Shown: positions 14,935 through 23,465 of the stretch, piece after piece
Position numbering within the stretch: the first letter of the stretch is position 1
Layout: each line of letters opens with the position of its first letter
Assembly (NCBI GenBank): GCA_964394585.1
Contig: CAYMYI010000060.1
Coordinates: forward strand, 1 to 24,831
Length of the DNA: 24,831 nt
Source: CAYUJH01 sp964394585
GTDB lineage: Bacteria; Bacteroidota; Bacteroidia; Cytophagales; Flammeovirgaceae
Reading direction: 5' to 3'
Made by a program: the position numbers and the translations under genes
The notes under the pieces: generated by a model
What the model saw: the letters and a program-made list of their open reading frames with translations, nothing else
Database searches by the model: none
Told to the model about the DNA's origin: nothing

Positions 14935-16227
14935 TTATGCGTTCATCAAGGTTTCAATTTCCTCTACTTCGCGAGGGATGGATGCCATAAGATCGTGGGG
15001 TTTCCCTTCGGTGATTACTACATCGTTTTCAATGCGAATGCCGATGCTTTCCTCTCGGATGTAGACACCCGGCTCCACGGTGAAGACCATACCGGGTTCG
15101 ATAGGGCGATAAAAATCGCCGTAATCGTGCACATCGAGCCCCAAGTGGTGGGAAACGCCGTGCATAAAATATTTGCGGAATAACGGGTTTTCAGGATCTT
15201 GATTTTTTACATCGGTTTTATCAAGTAAACCAATACTGATTAACTCGCTCTCCATAATTTTCCCGACTTCTTTCGTATATTCCTTTATGCTCACTCCGGG
15301 AGTTAGCATCGATATCGCCTCTTTTTGTACATGTAACACTGCATTATACACTTGTTTTTGGCGTGTGGTGAAGCGCCCACTCACCGGGATGGTACGTGAA
15401 AGGTCTGAAGCATAGTTGGCATATTCTGCACCAATATCCATTAACAATAAGTCGCCTTCTTGGCATTGCCGGCTGTTTTCTATGTAATGCAACACGCAAG
15501 AGTTGGCTCCCGACGCAATAATAGGCTCGTATGCTGGGCGGCGCGATCGGTTGCGTATAAATTCGTGCATCATTTCAGCTTCGATTTCATATTCCCAAAC
15601 TCCGGGTTTGACAAACGATAAAATACGGCGAAACGCTTTCTCGGTAATGCTACATGCTTTGGCGATTAATTCGATTTCAATGGTTGATTTTACACCGCGT
15701 AGTGTATGAAGAATGGGCTGAAGTCGTTCGTAGCGGTGCAGAGGGTACTGCTCCATACACCAGCGCACAAAGCGGCGGTCGCGTGTTTCTACAGGCGAAC
15801 TATGGCGTAAATGTTCATTGGTATTAAGATAAACGCATTGGGCCTGTACCATCAGCTCGTTGAATACGCGATCAAACTCTTGTAGCCAGTAAACAGTCTT
15901 AGTGCCTGAAACCTCGGTAGCTCTGGCTTTTGTCAGTTTTTCTCCTTCCCAAACAGCAATAAATTCGTCTGTTTCTTTCAGAAATAAAATTTCTCGGTGT
16001 TGTTCGTTGGGAGCATCGGGGAAGAGTAATAGAATAGATTCTTCTTGGTCTATGCCTGAGAGGTAAAAAAGGTCGGTTTGCTGCACAAAAGAGCGCGTAC
16101 CATCGGCGCTGGTAATGGGTATATCGTTTGCATTTAATACGGCTAATGATTTAGGAGCCATGTGTAAGGCTAGCTTCCGACGGTTTTCTACAAAAAGTTG
16201 AGGGTCAATAGGTTCGTACTTCATCAT
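14935..16227 (-). CDS. pepP: Xaa-Pro aminopeptidase (aminopeptidase P, M24B)
   Basis: A 430-residue cytoplasmic dimetal aminopeptidase that removes an N-terminal residue preceding proline. The pita-bread domain metal ligands can be placed: Asp264 (MDIGAEY), Asp275 (SDLSRT), His360 (GVSHHLGLDVHDYG), Glu385 (TVEPGVY) and Glu400 (RIENDVV). The N-terminal part, with SADGTRSFVQQTDLFYLSG, is the AMP_N domain. Length matches the family (E. coli PepP is 441 residues). It starts MMKYEP, so the second Met (16224) is an alternative start. It is divergent from the subtilisin-like protease gene and leads into the OmpA-like gene 35 bases on. Confidence 0.93.
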   Translation of the reverse strand: MMKYEPIDPQLFVENRRKLALHMAPKSLAVLNANDIPITSADGTRSFVQQTDLFYLSGIDQEESILLLFPDAPNEQHREILFLKETDEFIAVWEGEKLTKARATEVSGTKTVYWLQEFDRVFNELMVQAQCVYLNTNEHLRHSSPVETRDRRFVRWCMEQYPLHRYERLQPILHTLRGVKSTIEIELIAKACSITEKAFRRILSFVKPGVWEYEIEAEMMHEFIRNRSRRPAYEPIIASGANSCVLHYIENSRQCQEGDLLLMDIGAEYANYASDLSRTIPVSGRFTTRQKQVYNAVLHVQKEAISMLTPGVSIKEYTKEVGKIMESELISIGLLDKTDVKNQDPENPLFRKYFMHGVSHHLGLDVHDYGDFYRPIEPGMVFTVEPGVYIREESIGIRIENDVVITEGKPHDLMASIPREVEEIETLMNA

Positions 16228-16391
16228 TGTGTAAGTGTTTTGGCTTATAGGTTATGGTGCAAGATTTTATCCTTAATGGTTTACTGAAGATAAGGGTGAG
16301 AATTTGATATTTTCTGCCATTTCCGCATGAAATTTCTTTTCTTTAATGGTAAAGAATAGACTTGCAATTTTTCGAATGTAATTCATTGTTT

Positions 16392-17918
16392 ATGCGCTAT
16401 TTATTATTACTGAGTTTATTAGTTGGCTTTCAAGTAGTGCACGCCCAAAAATCTAGGTATTGGGTTTACCTATCCGATAAAGATATAGAAAATTACAACT
16501 ATGCCGATCATCTTTCCGAAAAAGCCATCAAAAACCGACAAGTACGCAACATAGCCCTTTGGCAGTATACTGATATACCCATTTCGGCGCAGTATGTGGA
16601 AGCGCTCCATGCGATAGGGGTATCGAATATGCTGCCCTCCAAGTGGTTAAATGCAGTGGCTGTCGATTTAACAGCAGAGCAATATCATAGCGTGATGCAG
16701 CTTCCGTTTGTACAACAGCTTATACCTCTTCAAACGAACTGGAAAGTATGCAATGCATCAGAGAGTTGGAAAGCAGATGGAATTGGAGAAGCTATCCGGC
16801 AGATGGAAGCCGAGGTGTTTATCAAGCGTGGGCTGAGCGGTAAGGGCGTAGCTATTGGGGTGATTGATGCCGGTTTTTTTCGAGCCCCTGACCGGCTTCA
16901 GATTGCACATTTGTTTGAGGACGAACGTGTAATAGCAATGCGCGACTTTGTTTCACCCAAACGCTCTAATACTTATGATAAAAGAGAAACGAGTTTAGAT
17001 GGACACGGAGCCGAGGTACTGGAGTTTATTGCCGGGAAAGACGATGCTGCCCAAAAAGGCTTAGCCACACAGGCTACTTTTTACTTGGCACGCACCGACC
17101 ATGGCACTCGTGAATGGAGAGGTGAGGAGGATAACTGGATTCGCGCAATGGAATGGCTCGATAGTTTAGGAGTTCGTTTAGTGAATACCTCGTTGGGCTA
17201 TGCATTGGGTTTCGATGAGCCTGCCGAAAACTATAAACCCGAACAGATGGACGGTAACACCTCGGCGATTGCTCGCGCATGTAAAGTGGCTACGCAAGAA
17301 AAGGGTATGTTTTTGGTAGTATCGGCAGGGAATGAAGGTGCTGACCCTCGATGGCGAATTGTATCAACACCTGCCGATGCCAAAGAAGTTATTTCGGTTG
17401 GTTCGATCAGCCAATACGACTTGAAAATGAGTTTTAGCAGCACAGGTCCCGAGTTCTTAGCATACCTAAAGCCCAATGTTTCGTGTTTTGCCCCTGGGGG
17501 AACATCATTTGCCGCTCCAGTGATTACCGGGTTTGTTGCGTGCTTGTTACAGTATCGGGAGGCTATACCAAACGACTCATTGTTTCAAATCATTGAGCAA
17601 TCGGCGCATTTGTATCCTATGGGGAATAATTACGTGGGCTACGGAGTGCCCAATGCTGCAAAAGCCTTAGCATTGGTGGAGGGTAAAATACTTTCATCTA
17701 CCGTAAAAGAACTGAAAGAACCCAAAGAAGAAGCCTTACTTTCAGTAGATGCTAACGTAGAGTACGCAGTAGTTTTCCACAAGAAAAACGCTACCCATGT
17801 GCTCTCGCAAGAACGTATTCCTATCCGTGAAGGCGAACTTTTACTTCAGAAGCGGAAAAAAGAAGTGCGCACTACAGTAGTGATAGGTGTACAGGTTTAT
17901 GAAGTCTTTTGGGAGTAG
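16392..17918 (+). CDS. secreted subtilisin-like serine protease (peptidase S8)
   Basis: A 508-residue exported protease. The open frame runs back to a TTG at 16362, but the ATG at 16392 begins a clean signal peptide, MRYLLLLSLLVGFQVVHA, so I use it. The catalytic triad is clear: Asp159 (VIDAGFF), His205 (DGHGAEV) and Ser372 (GGTSFAAP), with oxyanion Asn314 (SAGNEG). Residues about 20-115 form an N-terminal region of propeptide type. After the catalytic domain (to about residue 425) comes an extension of about 80 residues beginning with a Lys/Glu-rich linker. It does not show the usual type IX sorting motif, so the route past the outer membrane is uncertain. Its stop lies one base from the stop of the convergent histidine kinase gene. 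Confidence 0.9.
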   Translation: MRYLLLLSLLVGFQVVHAQKSRYWVYLSDKDIENYNYADHLSEKAIKNRQVRNIALWQYTDIPISAQYVEALHAIGVSNMLPSKWLNAVAVDLTAEQYHSVMQLPFVQQLIPLQTNWKVCNASESWKADGIGEAIRQMEAEVFIKRGLSGKGVAIGVIDAGFFRAPDRLQIAHLFEDERVIAMRDFVSPKRSNTYDKRETSLDGHGAEVLEFIAGKDDAAQKGLATQATFYLARTDHGTREWRGEEDNWIRAMEWLDSLGVRLVNTSLGYALGFDEPAENYKPEQMDGNTSAIARACKVATQEKGMFLVVSAGNEGADPRWRIVSTPADAKEVISVGSISQYDLKMSFSSTGPEFLAYLKPNVSCFAPGGTSFAAPVITGFVACLLQYREAIPNDSLFQIIEQSAHLYPMGNNYVGYGVPNAAKALALVEGKILSSTVKELKEPKEEALLSVDANVEYAVVFHKKNATHVLSQERIPIREGELLLQKRKKEVRTTVVIGVQVYEVFWE

Positions 17919-17919
17919 G

Positions 17920-20499
17920 CTAAGCATTTTGCAAAGCTACGTTAGCACTGATAGGGAAAGAAACCCAAAAGGTTGCGCCTTGTTTGGGTTGGCTTTCACA
18001 CCAAACTTCTCCATGCATCAGTTCTACGTATTTCTTAACAATGGAAAGCCCCAGACCGGTAGATTGCTCGCCCCCGGTGGGCTTGGCACTAAGCTTTTGA
18101 AATTTCCCGAAAAGTTTTTGCTGATCTTCCATCGTAAGTCCCGGCCCTTCATCGGCAACGCCAACCATAATTTGTTGACCTACGGATTGTAACACTACCC
18201 GAATGTGTTTTCCTTTTGGCGAAAATTTTATAGCGTTCGACACTAAGTTTTCCAATACCTGTCGCAAATATTGGGCATCTGCAATACCTTCAACATGCTC
18301 GCTTGCAATTTCAGAAAAAAGCGCAATTTTCTTACCTGCAGCTAAATCGATAAAATCGTTAACGACTTGTTGAATCACCTCGGAAAAATTAACGCTTTCT
18401 AAGGTGATATTCAACCGGTTCGATTCGATAGCACGTAAATCTAAAATTTTAGTAATCATCTCATTCATGCGATGCATCGAGCGGTTCATGATGCGCAAGC
18501 CCTCCTGTTGTTCCACAGTGAGTTTTCCGGGTTGTTGCTCAATAAAATCGGTAAGACTCATGCTTACCGCAAGGGGGTTTCTCAAATCGTGTGCAATGAT
18601 TCCAATAATGTGATTCTTCTCTTTATTAAGCTGAATAAGCGCTCTGTTTTTTTCTTCAATTAGGGCATTCTGTTTAACAATGCTTGCGTTAGCCTGTTTC
18701 AAATTTTGAGCTTGTTGCTCAATTTTAGCATTCTGAAAAGCTAATTTTCGGTTGGCTTTACGAGTGCTGAGCAGATTGATGAAAATTAGCACTAAGATGA
18801 TGGAAATGAGCACCATACCTATGATATAGTACGATTTCGATGCCGTAGCTTGTTTTAATTCAAGAGCCTTGATTTTGCCGTTTTTCTCTAGTAGCTGAAT
18901 CACTCGCTCTTTTTCTTGCTGTTCGAGTGTTTGTTGGCGCAACTCCATGGTTTGGATAAGCTGATTTTGTTGCAGTTCTGAAATTTCGCGTTGCTGTTTT
19001 TCAACACTAAGCTGCTGTTGAATAAGCAGTAACTCTTGCATAGCTTTATCTTTTTGGAGTTGTTCGTTTTTAATAGCAAATGCTTGGAGCTCGCGGTCGG
19101 TTCGTAAAAGCGCAAGTTCCTGTTCGCGCCGTTTTGCCTCCAGCTCCAATTGCCGTATGGTCAAACTATCTAACTCTTGGTCTACAATATCCTGTTCTGT
19201 TTTATTGATGATAAACTGCTGTTGATTATCGTGGGCTTGCTGCATGATTTTTTGCTTCCGTTCTTTAAGCTCTTCCGCTGCGAGGCTATCGTGTGTCTGA
19301 ATGAGTTTATCATAGTATCGAAGTGCTGAACGAAATTTTCGCATTTTTCGCAAGGAGTACACCAAAACTTCATAAGTTTCTGAGAGCACTTCTAAATCTT
19401 TATGGCTACGCATATTTTCGAGCGATTTATGACTATAGAAAACGGCATTTCTATAATCGGAAAGTTTCATGTAAGTGCGTGCCACATGCAGGTACGTACG
19501 TGCCATGCGTTTAAAGTACCGAGGGTCTTTGAGCTTTAAACTTTCGATTACGTTCAAAACTACCCCATAATATGCAAGTGCATTGTTCAGGTACTCTTCA
19601 TCTTCCTCAACTTCTCCCCATTCCTCATAAATATGCCCAATAGAGGTCATGGCTTCAATGTATTGATAAATCATACTTTGTGCGCGTTGCGGCGAGCTTA
19701 TGGGGGCTGTTAAGTTTAGGTATTTCTGAAAGTGCTCTAATGCTTTGTTATATTGGTGAGCATCGTGGTAAACGCTCGCCATTTGGTAGAATGCATTCAT
19801 CATTTCTAGAGTATCCCCGGTTTGTTTACTTTTTTCGTAAAGTTGTTCTTGGTACTCAATTGCACGAGCGTACTTGGTGGCTTCTTGGCTAATAGTAGCC
19901 ATGTTTTTTAAAATACTACGCATGGCTGCTTCCTGTTTCCTATCTCGGTAATACAGGTAAAGTTGTTGGAAATAGGTGAGGGCGTCTTCGTAGTTCTCGA
20001 GTTTATAGTATACTTCCCCGATTTTTCGGAGTAATACATCAATGTTTTCTTCAGTGTTATTACGCTGAAAAATGGCATAGGCGCTCAAATAATATTCCTG
20101 AGCCTTCTTATCAAGTCCCCAATACTCGTATAAGCCTCCCATTTGTTGGTATAAGTCGCCTAACATTACCGATTCAGGGAGCTGTTCCAATAGCTTTTTA
20201 CCTTGCAAATAATATTTAAGTGCCGTGCCTGTTTGTTGTTGCATGCGGCTCGCTTGGGCAGCAATAATTAAACTATAGGCTTGTGGTTGAGTAAGTGTTA
20301 GGTTTCGGGCTACTTCTGCGGCATGTAGAGCATATACTAGGGCAGAGTCGGGTTTATATTGTGTTAAAGCACGCTTGGCAAGCAGGTTGAGCCGTATCAC
20401 ATCCGTGGAGTCTGCAACCGTATTCGAAAATGCGGCTATTGATATCATACAAGACAGTAATGTAATGATAATCAGGGCTTTGTGGTGTTTCATGCGCAA
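17920..20499 (-). CDS. TPR-containing sensor histidine kinase
   Basis: An 859-residue membrane sensor kinase. A signal peptide (to about residue 25; Met3 is a possible start) is followed by about 400 residues of tetratricopeptide repeats in the periplasm. Next come a Gln/Glu/Leu-rich coiled coil (about 430-550), a single membrane segment (about 557-579, YYIIGMVLISIILVLIFINLL), a second short coiled coil, and the kinase core. His637 in IIAHDLRNP is the phosphorylated residue. The ATPase has ENLVSNAIKFSP (N box), DEGPGL (G1) and TGLGLSIVKKYVELM (G2). No receiver or DNA-binding domain is fused and no response regulator gene is nearby, so its partner is elsewhere. This architecture is common in Bacteroidota. 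The signal sensed is unknown. Confidence 0.92.
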   Translation of the reverse strand: MRMKHHKALIIITLLSCMISIAAFSNTVADSTDVIRLNLLAKRALTQYKPDSALVYALHAAEVARNLTLTQPQAYSLIIAAQASRMQQQTGTALKYYLQGKKLLEQLPESVMLGDLYQQMGGLYEYWGLDKKAQEYYLSAYAIFQRNNTEENIDVLLRKIGEVYYKLENYEDALTYFQQLYLYYRDRKQEAAMRSILKNMATISQEATKYARAIEYQEQLYEKSKQTGDTLEMMNAFYQMASVYHDAHQYNKALEHFQKYLNLTAPISSPQRAQSMIYQYIEAMTSIGHIYEEWGEVEEDEEYLNNALAYYGVVLNVIESLKLKDPRYFKRMARTYLHVARTYMKLSDYRNAVFYSHKSLENMRSHKDLEVLSETYEVLVYSLRKMRKFRSALRYYDKLIQTHDSLAAEELKERKQKIMQQAHDNQQQFIINKTEQDIVDQELDSLTIRQLELEAKRREQELALLRTDRELQAFAIKNEQLQKDKAMQELLLIQQQLSVEKQQREISELQQNQLIQTMELRQQTLEQQEKERVIQLLEKNGKIKALELKQATASKSYYIIGMVLISIILVLIFINLLSTRKANRKLAFQNAKIEQQAQNLKQANASIVKQNALIEEKNRALIQLNKEKNHIIGIIAHDLRNPLAVSMSLTDFIEQQPGKLTVEQQEGLRIMNRSMHRMNEMITKILDLRAIESNRLNITLESVNFSEVIQQVVNDFIDLAAGKKIALFSEIASEHVEGIADAQYLRQVLENLVSNAIKFSPKGKHIRVVLQSVGQQIMVGVADEGPGLTMEDQQKLFGKFQKLSAKPTGGEQSTGLGLSIVKKYVELMHGEVWCESQPKQGATFWVSFPISANVALQNA

Positions 20500-20660
20500 A
20501 ATACTCTATTGAACAATAGTCAATAACTTACCTATTTAACGAAAGAATTGAAAAGAATGCTTGCTAGGTAGGAAAATATGCAAGATATGCTTCTTTTCAC
20601 GAAGAGGTGCTTGCTTTCAGATAGCGCTGTATGTAGCTGATGTACTTTTGTTGCTGAAAT

Positions 20661-20679
20661 TTATTTTACTGTAAAATAA
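20661..20679. promoter_or_regulatory. 19-bp palindrome, operator-like (copy 1)
   Basis: TTATTTTAC-T-GTAAAATAA is a perfect 9-bp inverted repeat around one base. Its core recurs about 90 bases away. It lies about 160 bases upstream of the histidine kinase start. Protein bound: unknown. Confidence 0.4.
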
Positions 20680-20681
20680 AA

Positions 20682-20710
20682 AAGAATGAATATGAAAGAT
20701 ATTCATTCTT
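20682..20710 (-). terminator. A+T-rich hairpin with T tract, possible terminator for hemB or a small RNA
   Basis: Perfect 11-bp stem (20682-20692 with 20700-20710) and a 7-base loop; the minus strand continues TTTTTTATTTTA. Only two G-C pairs per stem, so it is weak. It lies about 280 bases past the hemB stop. Confidence 0.45.
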
Positions 20711-20752
20711 AGTAAGTTAAGTTAATCTTGAAAACGCAAGTAAATTATGCTC

Positions 20753-20765
20753 TTTTACAGTAAAA
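20753..20765. promoter_or_regulatory. 13-bp palindrome, operator-like (copy 2)
   Basis: TTTTAC-A-GTAAAA shares its core with the palindrome at 20661-20679. A lone half-site, TTTTACTG, occurs near 20942. Confidence 0.35.
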
Positions 20766-20990
20766 TAGTTAGCAAGTAACACATTTTCATATCTAAAAGA
20801 CTAAGGAATACATAGTGTTATTTCAACTATTGTTCATCAAAAGTAAATATTCAGCTTGAAAAATCATAAGAATTATCTATAAATTTTCATCTGTTGCTGC
20901 CAAATTTTCCTCTGCCATATCCAACTATTTGATTACTAATATTTTACTGCAACCGTTTGCGGGGGGAATGATTCCTGTGTTACTAAGTGG

Positions 20991-21959
20991 CTATTGTTGA
21001 AGTTTGGCATACTCTTTCGCAAAATATGTGAGAATTACCGATGCGCCGGCACGGCGCATGGCAAGGAGCGATTCTTCCATGATGGCTGTACCGTCGAGCC
21101 ACCCTTGTGCTGCTGCAGCTTTTACCATGGCATATTCACCGCTAACGTTGTAAGCGGCAATCGGTAGAGGGCTCGCCTGGTACAATGCTCTGATGACATC
21201 GAGGTATGCCATTGCCGGCTTTACCATCAGAAAATCAGCCCCTTCTTGCATATCTAGTTCTGCTTCGAGGAGTGCTTCGCGCACATTGGCAGGGTTCATT
21301 TGATACGTCTTCTTATCGCCGGAACGCGGTGCCGAGTCGAGCGCATCGCGAAAAGGCCCGTAAAATGCACTTGCATATTTCGCTGTGTACGACATAATGG
21401 AAACGTCGGTGAAGCCGTTTTCGTCGAGAGTTTTGCGGAGGTATCTTACTCTGCCATCCATCATATCAGAAGGCCCTAGAATCGAGGCTCCTGCTTGCGC
21501 TTGTGCTAATGCCATTTTGCCTAATACTTCGAGCGTTTCGTCGTTGAGAATTTTGCCATCTTGCAAAATGCCATCGTGCCCATCAGAACTGTAAGGATCC
21601 ATGGCAACGTCAGTCATGAATGCAGCTTCTGGGAAATGTTGGCTGAGCATTAGCAATGTTTTGAGGTACAAGCCTTCTGTGTTATAACTTTCTGTGGCTA
21701 ATTTATCCTTGTAGCGTTCTTCTAGGCTAGGAAATAGAGCGAACGTGCGCAAACCTAACCGCAAACATTCTTCTATTTCTTTAGCAAGTAAATCGGCTGA
21801 GTATCGGTAAATACCCGGCATAGAACTTACCTCTTCCTTTTTCTTTTCACCTTCAATTAAGAAAAGAGGGAAAATGAGGTGGTGTACTCCTAATGTGGTT
21901 TCTGCGATCATCTCGCGAATTGCATGATTCTTTCGGTTTCTTCTTGGTCTTCTTAACAT
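20991..21959 (-). CDS. hemB: delta-aminolevulinic acid dehydratase (porphobilinogen synthase)
   Basis: A 322-residue cytoplasmic enzyme that joins two 5-aminolevulinate molecules to porphobilinogen, the second common step of haem and tetrapyrrole synthesis (E. coli HemB: 324 residues). Schiff-base lysines are Lys194 (SYTAKYAS) and Lys247 (MVKPA). GPSDMMDGR and PIAAYNVSGEYAM are typical. The metal-site segment is aspartate-rich (Asp117, then Ala119, Asp121, Asp129 where E. coli has three zinc cysteines), as in Pseudomonas-type magnesium- and potassium-dependent enzymes. No other hem genes are adjacent. Divergent from the macrodomain gene with a 102-base spacer that must hold both promoters; I could not pick out clear elements there. 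Confidence 0.96.
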   Translation of the reverse strand: MLRRPRRNRKNHAIREMIAETTLGVHHLIFPLFLIEGEKKKEEVSSMPGIYRYSADLLAKEIEECLRLGLRTFALFPSLEERYKDKLATESYNTEGLYLKTLLMLSQHFPEAAFMTDVAMDPYSSDGHDGILQDGKILNDETLEVLGKMALAQAQAGASILGPSDMMDGRVRYLRKTLDENGFTDVSIMSYTAKYASAFYGPFRDALDSAPRSGDKKTYQMNPANVREALLEAELDMQEGADFLMVKPAMAYLDVIRALYQASPLPIAAYNVSGEYAMVKAAAAQGWLDGTAIMEESLLAMRRAGASVILTYFAKEYAKLQQ

Positions 21960-22061
21960 ATTATTAATTTTTAAAAAATCTTCTAAAATAATCGGTGAAA
22001 AATAACAACATTTCAGGTATAATCTTTAGTTAAAGAGTAGTAACTAAAATACACGAAATCC

Positions 22062-22589
22062 ATGGGCGAAGTAGAACTAATTAAAGCCGATATTACTGAG
22101 TTGGCAGTTGATGCGATTGTGAATGCGACTAATACGGCATTATTGAGTGGAGGGACTGCAGGGGTAAATGGGGCAATTCATGAAAAGGGCGGAGCAGAGA
22201 TAGCCGAAGCCTGTAAGCGATTGCGTATTAAGCTAGGAGAGGTAACCCCCGGCGATGCTGTGCTCACTACTGCTGGCAAGTTGAAAGCAAAATATGTCAT
22301 TCATACGGTGGGGCCCGTTTGGCAAGATGGGAATCACAATGAGGGAGATATTTTGGCAAACGCATACTTAAACAGTATGCGCATAGCAGAGGAGCATCAG
22401 CTTAAAACAGTGGCATTTCCTAACATCAGCACGGGAATCTATGGGTTTCCTAAAGAAAAAGCGGCAGAAATTGCCATCGATGCGATTTATACTGGGTTAG
22501 TCCGAAATCCCGGCATCGAAAAGGTAATCTTGGTATGCCATAACGAAGAAAACTACCAGATTTACGATGGACTCCTGAAAGAAAGCTAA
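22062..22589 (+). CDS. macrodomain protein (ADP-ribose-binding, YmdB/MacroD-like), catalytic Asp replaced by Asn
   Basis: A 175-residue stand-alone macrodomain, a fold that binds ADP-ribose and often removes it from proteins or hydrolyses O-acetyl-ADP-ribose. ADITELAVDAIVNATN (Asp10 contacts adenine; Asn21 and Asn24 lie in the active-site loop), the Gly-rich loop LLSGGTAGVNGAIHEKGG and the phosphate loop NISTGIYGFP are all in place. Where MacroD/YmdB enzymes have VDGAIH, this has VNGAIH, so Asn36 replaces the catalytic Asp. Activity may be reduced or the protein may act as a reader. Cytoplasmic; no signal or extra domains. No ADP-ribosyltransferase is visible nearby. Convergent with the amidotransferase-like gene, 21 bases apart. 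Confidence 0.92.
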   Translation: MGEVELIKADITELAVDAIVNATNTALLSGGTAGVNGAIHEKGGAEIAEACKRLRIKLGEVTPGDAVLTTAGKLKAKYVIHTVGPVWQDGNHNEGDILANAYLNSMRIAEEHQLKTVAFPNISTGIYGFPKEKAAEIAIDAIYTGLVRNPGIEKVILVCHNEENYQIYDGLLKES

Positions 22590-22610
22590 TATGTCCTGAA
22601 ATGCAGTGTT

Positions 22611-23465
22611 TTATGAGGTTGAAATCACTGGTTCGTACTCCCGAAGTGTGTTTACAGCATGGCGCAAAAAGTTAGGGAGCACCTTGCGGTGTGTTAGGTC
22701 AATTTTATTTTTATCGGAAAGTCCCCTTATAAGCTCATGGTATTTATCTTCCCCATGGTGTTCTAACACTAATTTCTTTTTTTCGGGTTTATGGAAGTGG
22801 ATGTTCATACCGTAGGCATCGGCTTCGGGGTGAAACTGTGTACCCACCATCGTGTCGGATAGGCGAATGGCAGTAACGGCACGTTCGAAAGATAGGTGCG
22901 GGCGGTCTTTTTCAATCGTAAGGATAGAAGCCCCCAATTCTTTAAATTTCTTTTCGTTTGGGTGTAGCGCCTGAAAATCGCGGAAGTCTGCCACATAAAA
23001 CGAATTAGGAAGCCCATCGAACAAAAAATCTTGTTTCCCAATCTCGGTTTTATCTACATGAGTAATCCCGAATGAAGTGGAGTGTCGCTTGCTAATTTCC
23101 ACAAAATCGAAAAAGCGGCACATCATCTGAAACGAGTGGCAAATGAAGAAAAAAAACTTAGGAGTGTTATTCGGATTTTGGTTATGGTTCCAAATTTTAT
23201 CGATTAACTGAAAATAAGCCGTTTCCCACGGTTTGCCTTCATCTTCGAAAGGGCTGCCAGGCCCACCACTTGAAATATAGATGTCAAAATGGCTGTCGGG
23301 GATTTCGCCTTTGTGGCGGGCGTCGAATACTTGGTAATCGGTAGAGCCAATTACGGGGAAATAGCTATACTTATCGTCGAGCATTTCGCGGATACAGCGC
23401 ATCCCTTCGTTAGGTACATTATTATTTAAGTCGATAACGGCTGCTCTTACGGGTCGTCCTTTCAT
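22611..23465 (-). CDS. class I glutamine amidotransferase-like protein (GMP-synthase-like)
   Basis: A 284-residue cytoplasmic protein with the class I glutamine amidotransferase fold. The SSGGPGSP strand-loop, Cys109 (FFICHSFQM) and the TQFHPEAD block with His212 and Glu214 make up a full Cys-His-Glu triad. The nucleophile elbow is CHSFQ, not the G-x-C-x-G of typical glutaminases, although the Gln is kept. The last 65 residues (Lys/Glu/His-rich, from about 220) are an extension beyond the fold. No synthetase partner is nearby, so it may hydrolyse or modify a small molecule alone. Similar proteins in Bacteroidota are often named GMP synthase, but there is no ATP-pyrophosphatase domain and guanylate synthesis is not supported. 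Divergent from the deacetylase-family gene. Confidence 0.83.
   Translation of the reverse strand: MKGRPVRAAVIDLNNNVPNEGMRCIREMLDDKYSYFPVIGSTDYQVFDARHKGEIPDSHFDIYISSGGPGSPFEDEGKPWETAYFQLIDKIWNHNQNPNNTPKFFFFICHSFQMMCRFFDFVEISKRHSTSFGITHVDKTEIGKQDFLFDGLPNSFYVADFRDFQALHPNEKKFKELGASILTIEKDRPHLSFERAVTAIRLSDTMVGTQFHPEADAYGMNIHFHKPEKKKLVLEHHGEDKYHELIRGLSDKNKIDLTHRKVLPNFLRHAVNTLREYEPVISTS

Larger units (their letters stand above)
20500..20990. other. A+T-rich spacer between hemB and the histidine kinase gene
   Basis: No coding region is supported. It holds two palindromes that share the core TTTTAC-N-GTAAAA (20661-20679 and 20753-20765), a hairpin with a T-rich tail on the minus strand (20682-20710), and a minus-strand TACTTTTG matching the -7 consensus (20845-20838). 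Confidence 0.6.

Noticed and set aside
16362..16391. TTG start of the S8 protease 10 codons upstream
   Set aside because: It would put ten polar and aromatic residues before a complete signal peptide; the ATG at 16392 is better.
22611..23465. Annotation of the amidotransferase-like gene as GMP synthase (guaA)
   Set aside because: It lacks the ATP-pyrophosphatase and dimerisation domains; only the amidotransferase fold is present.
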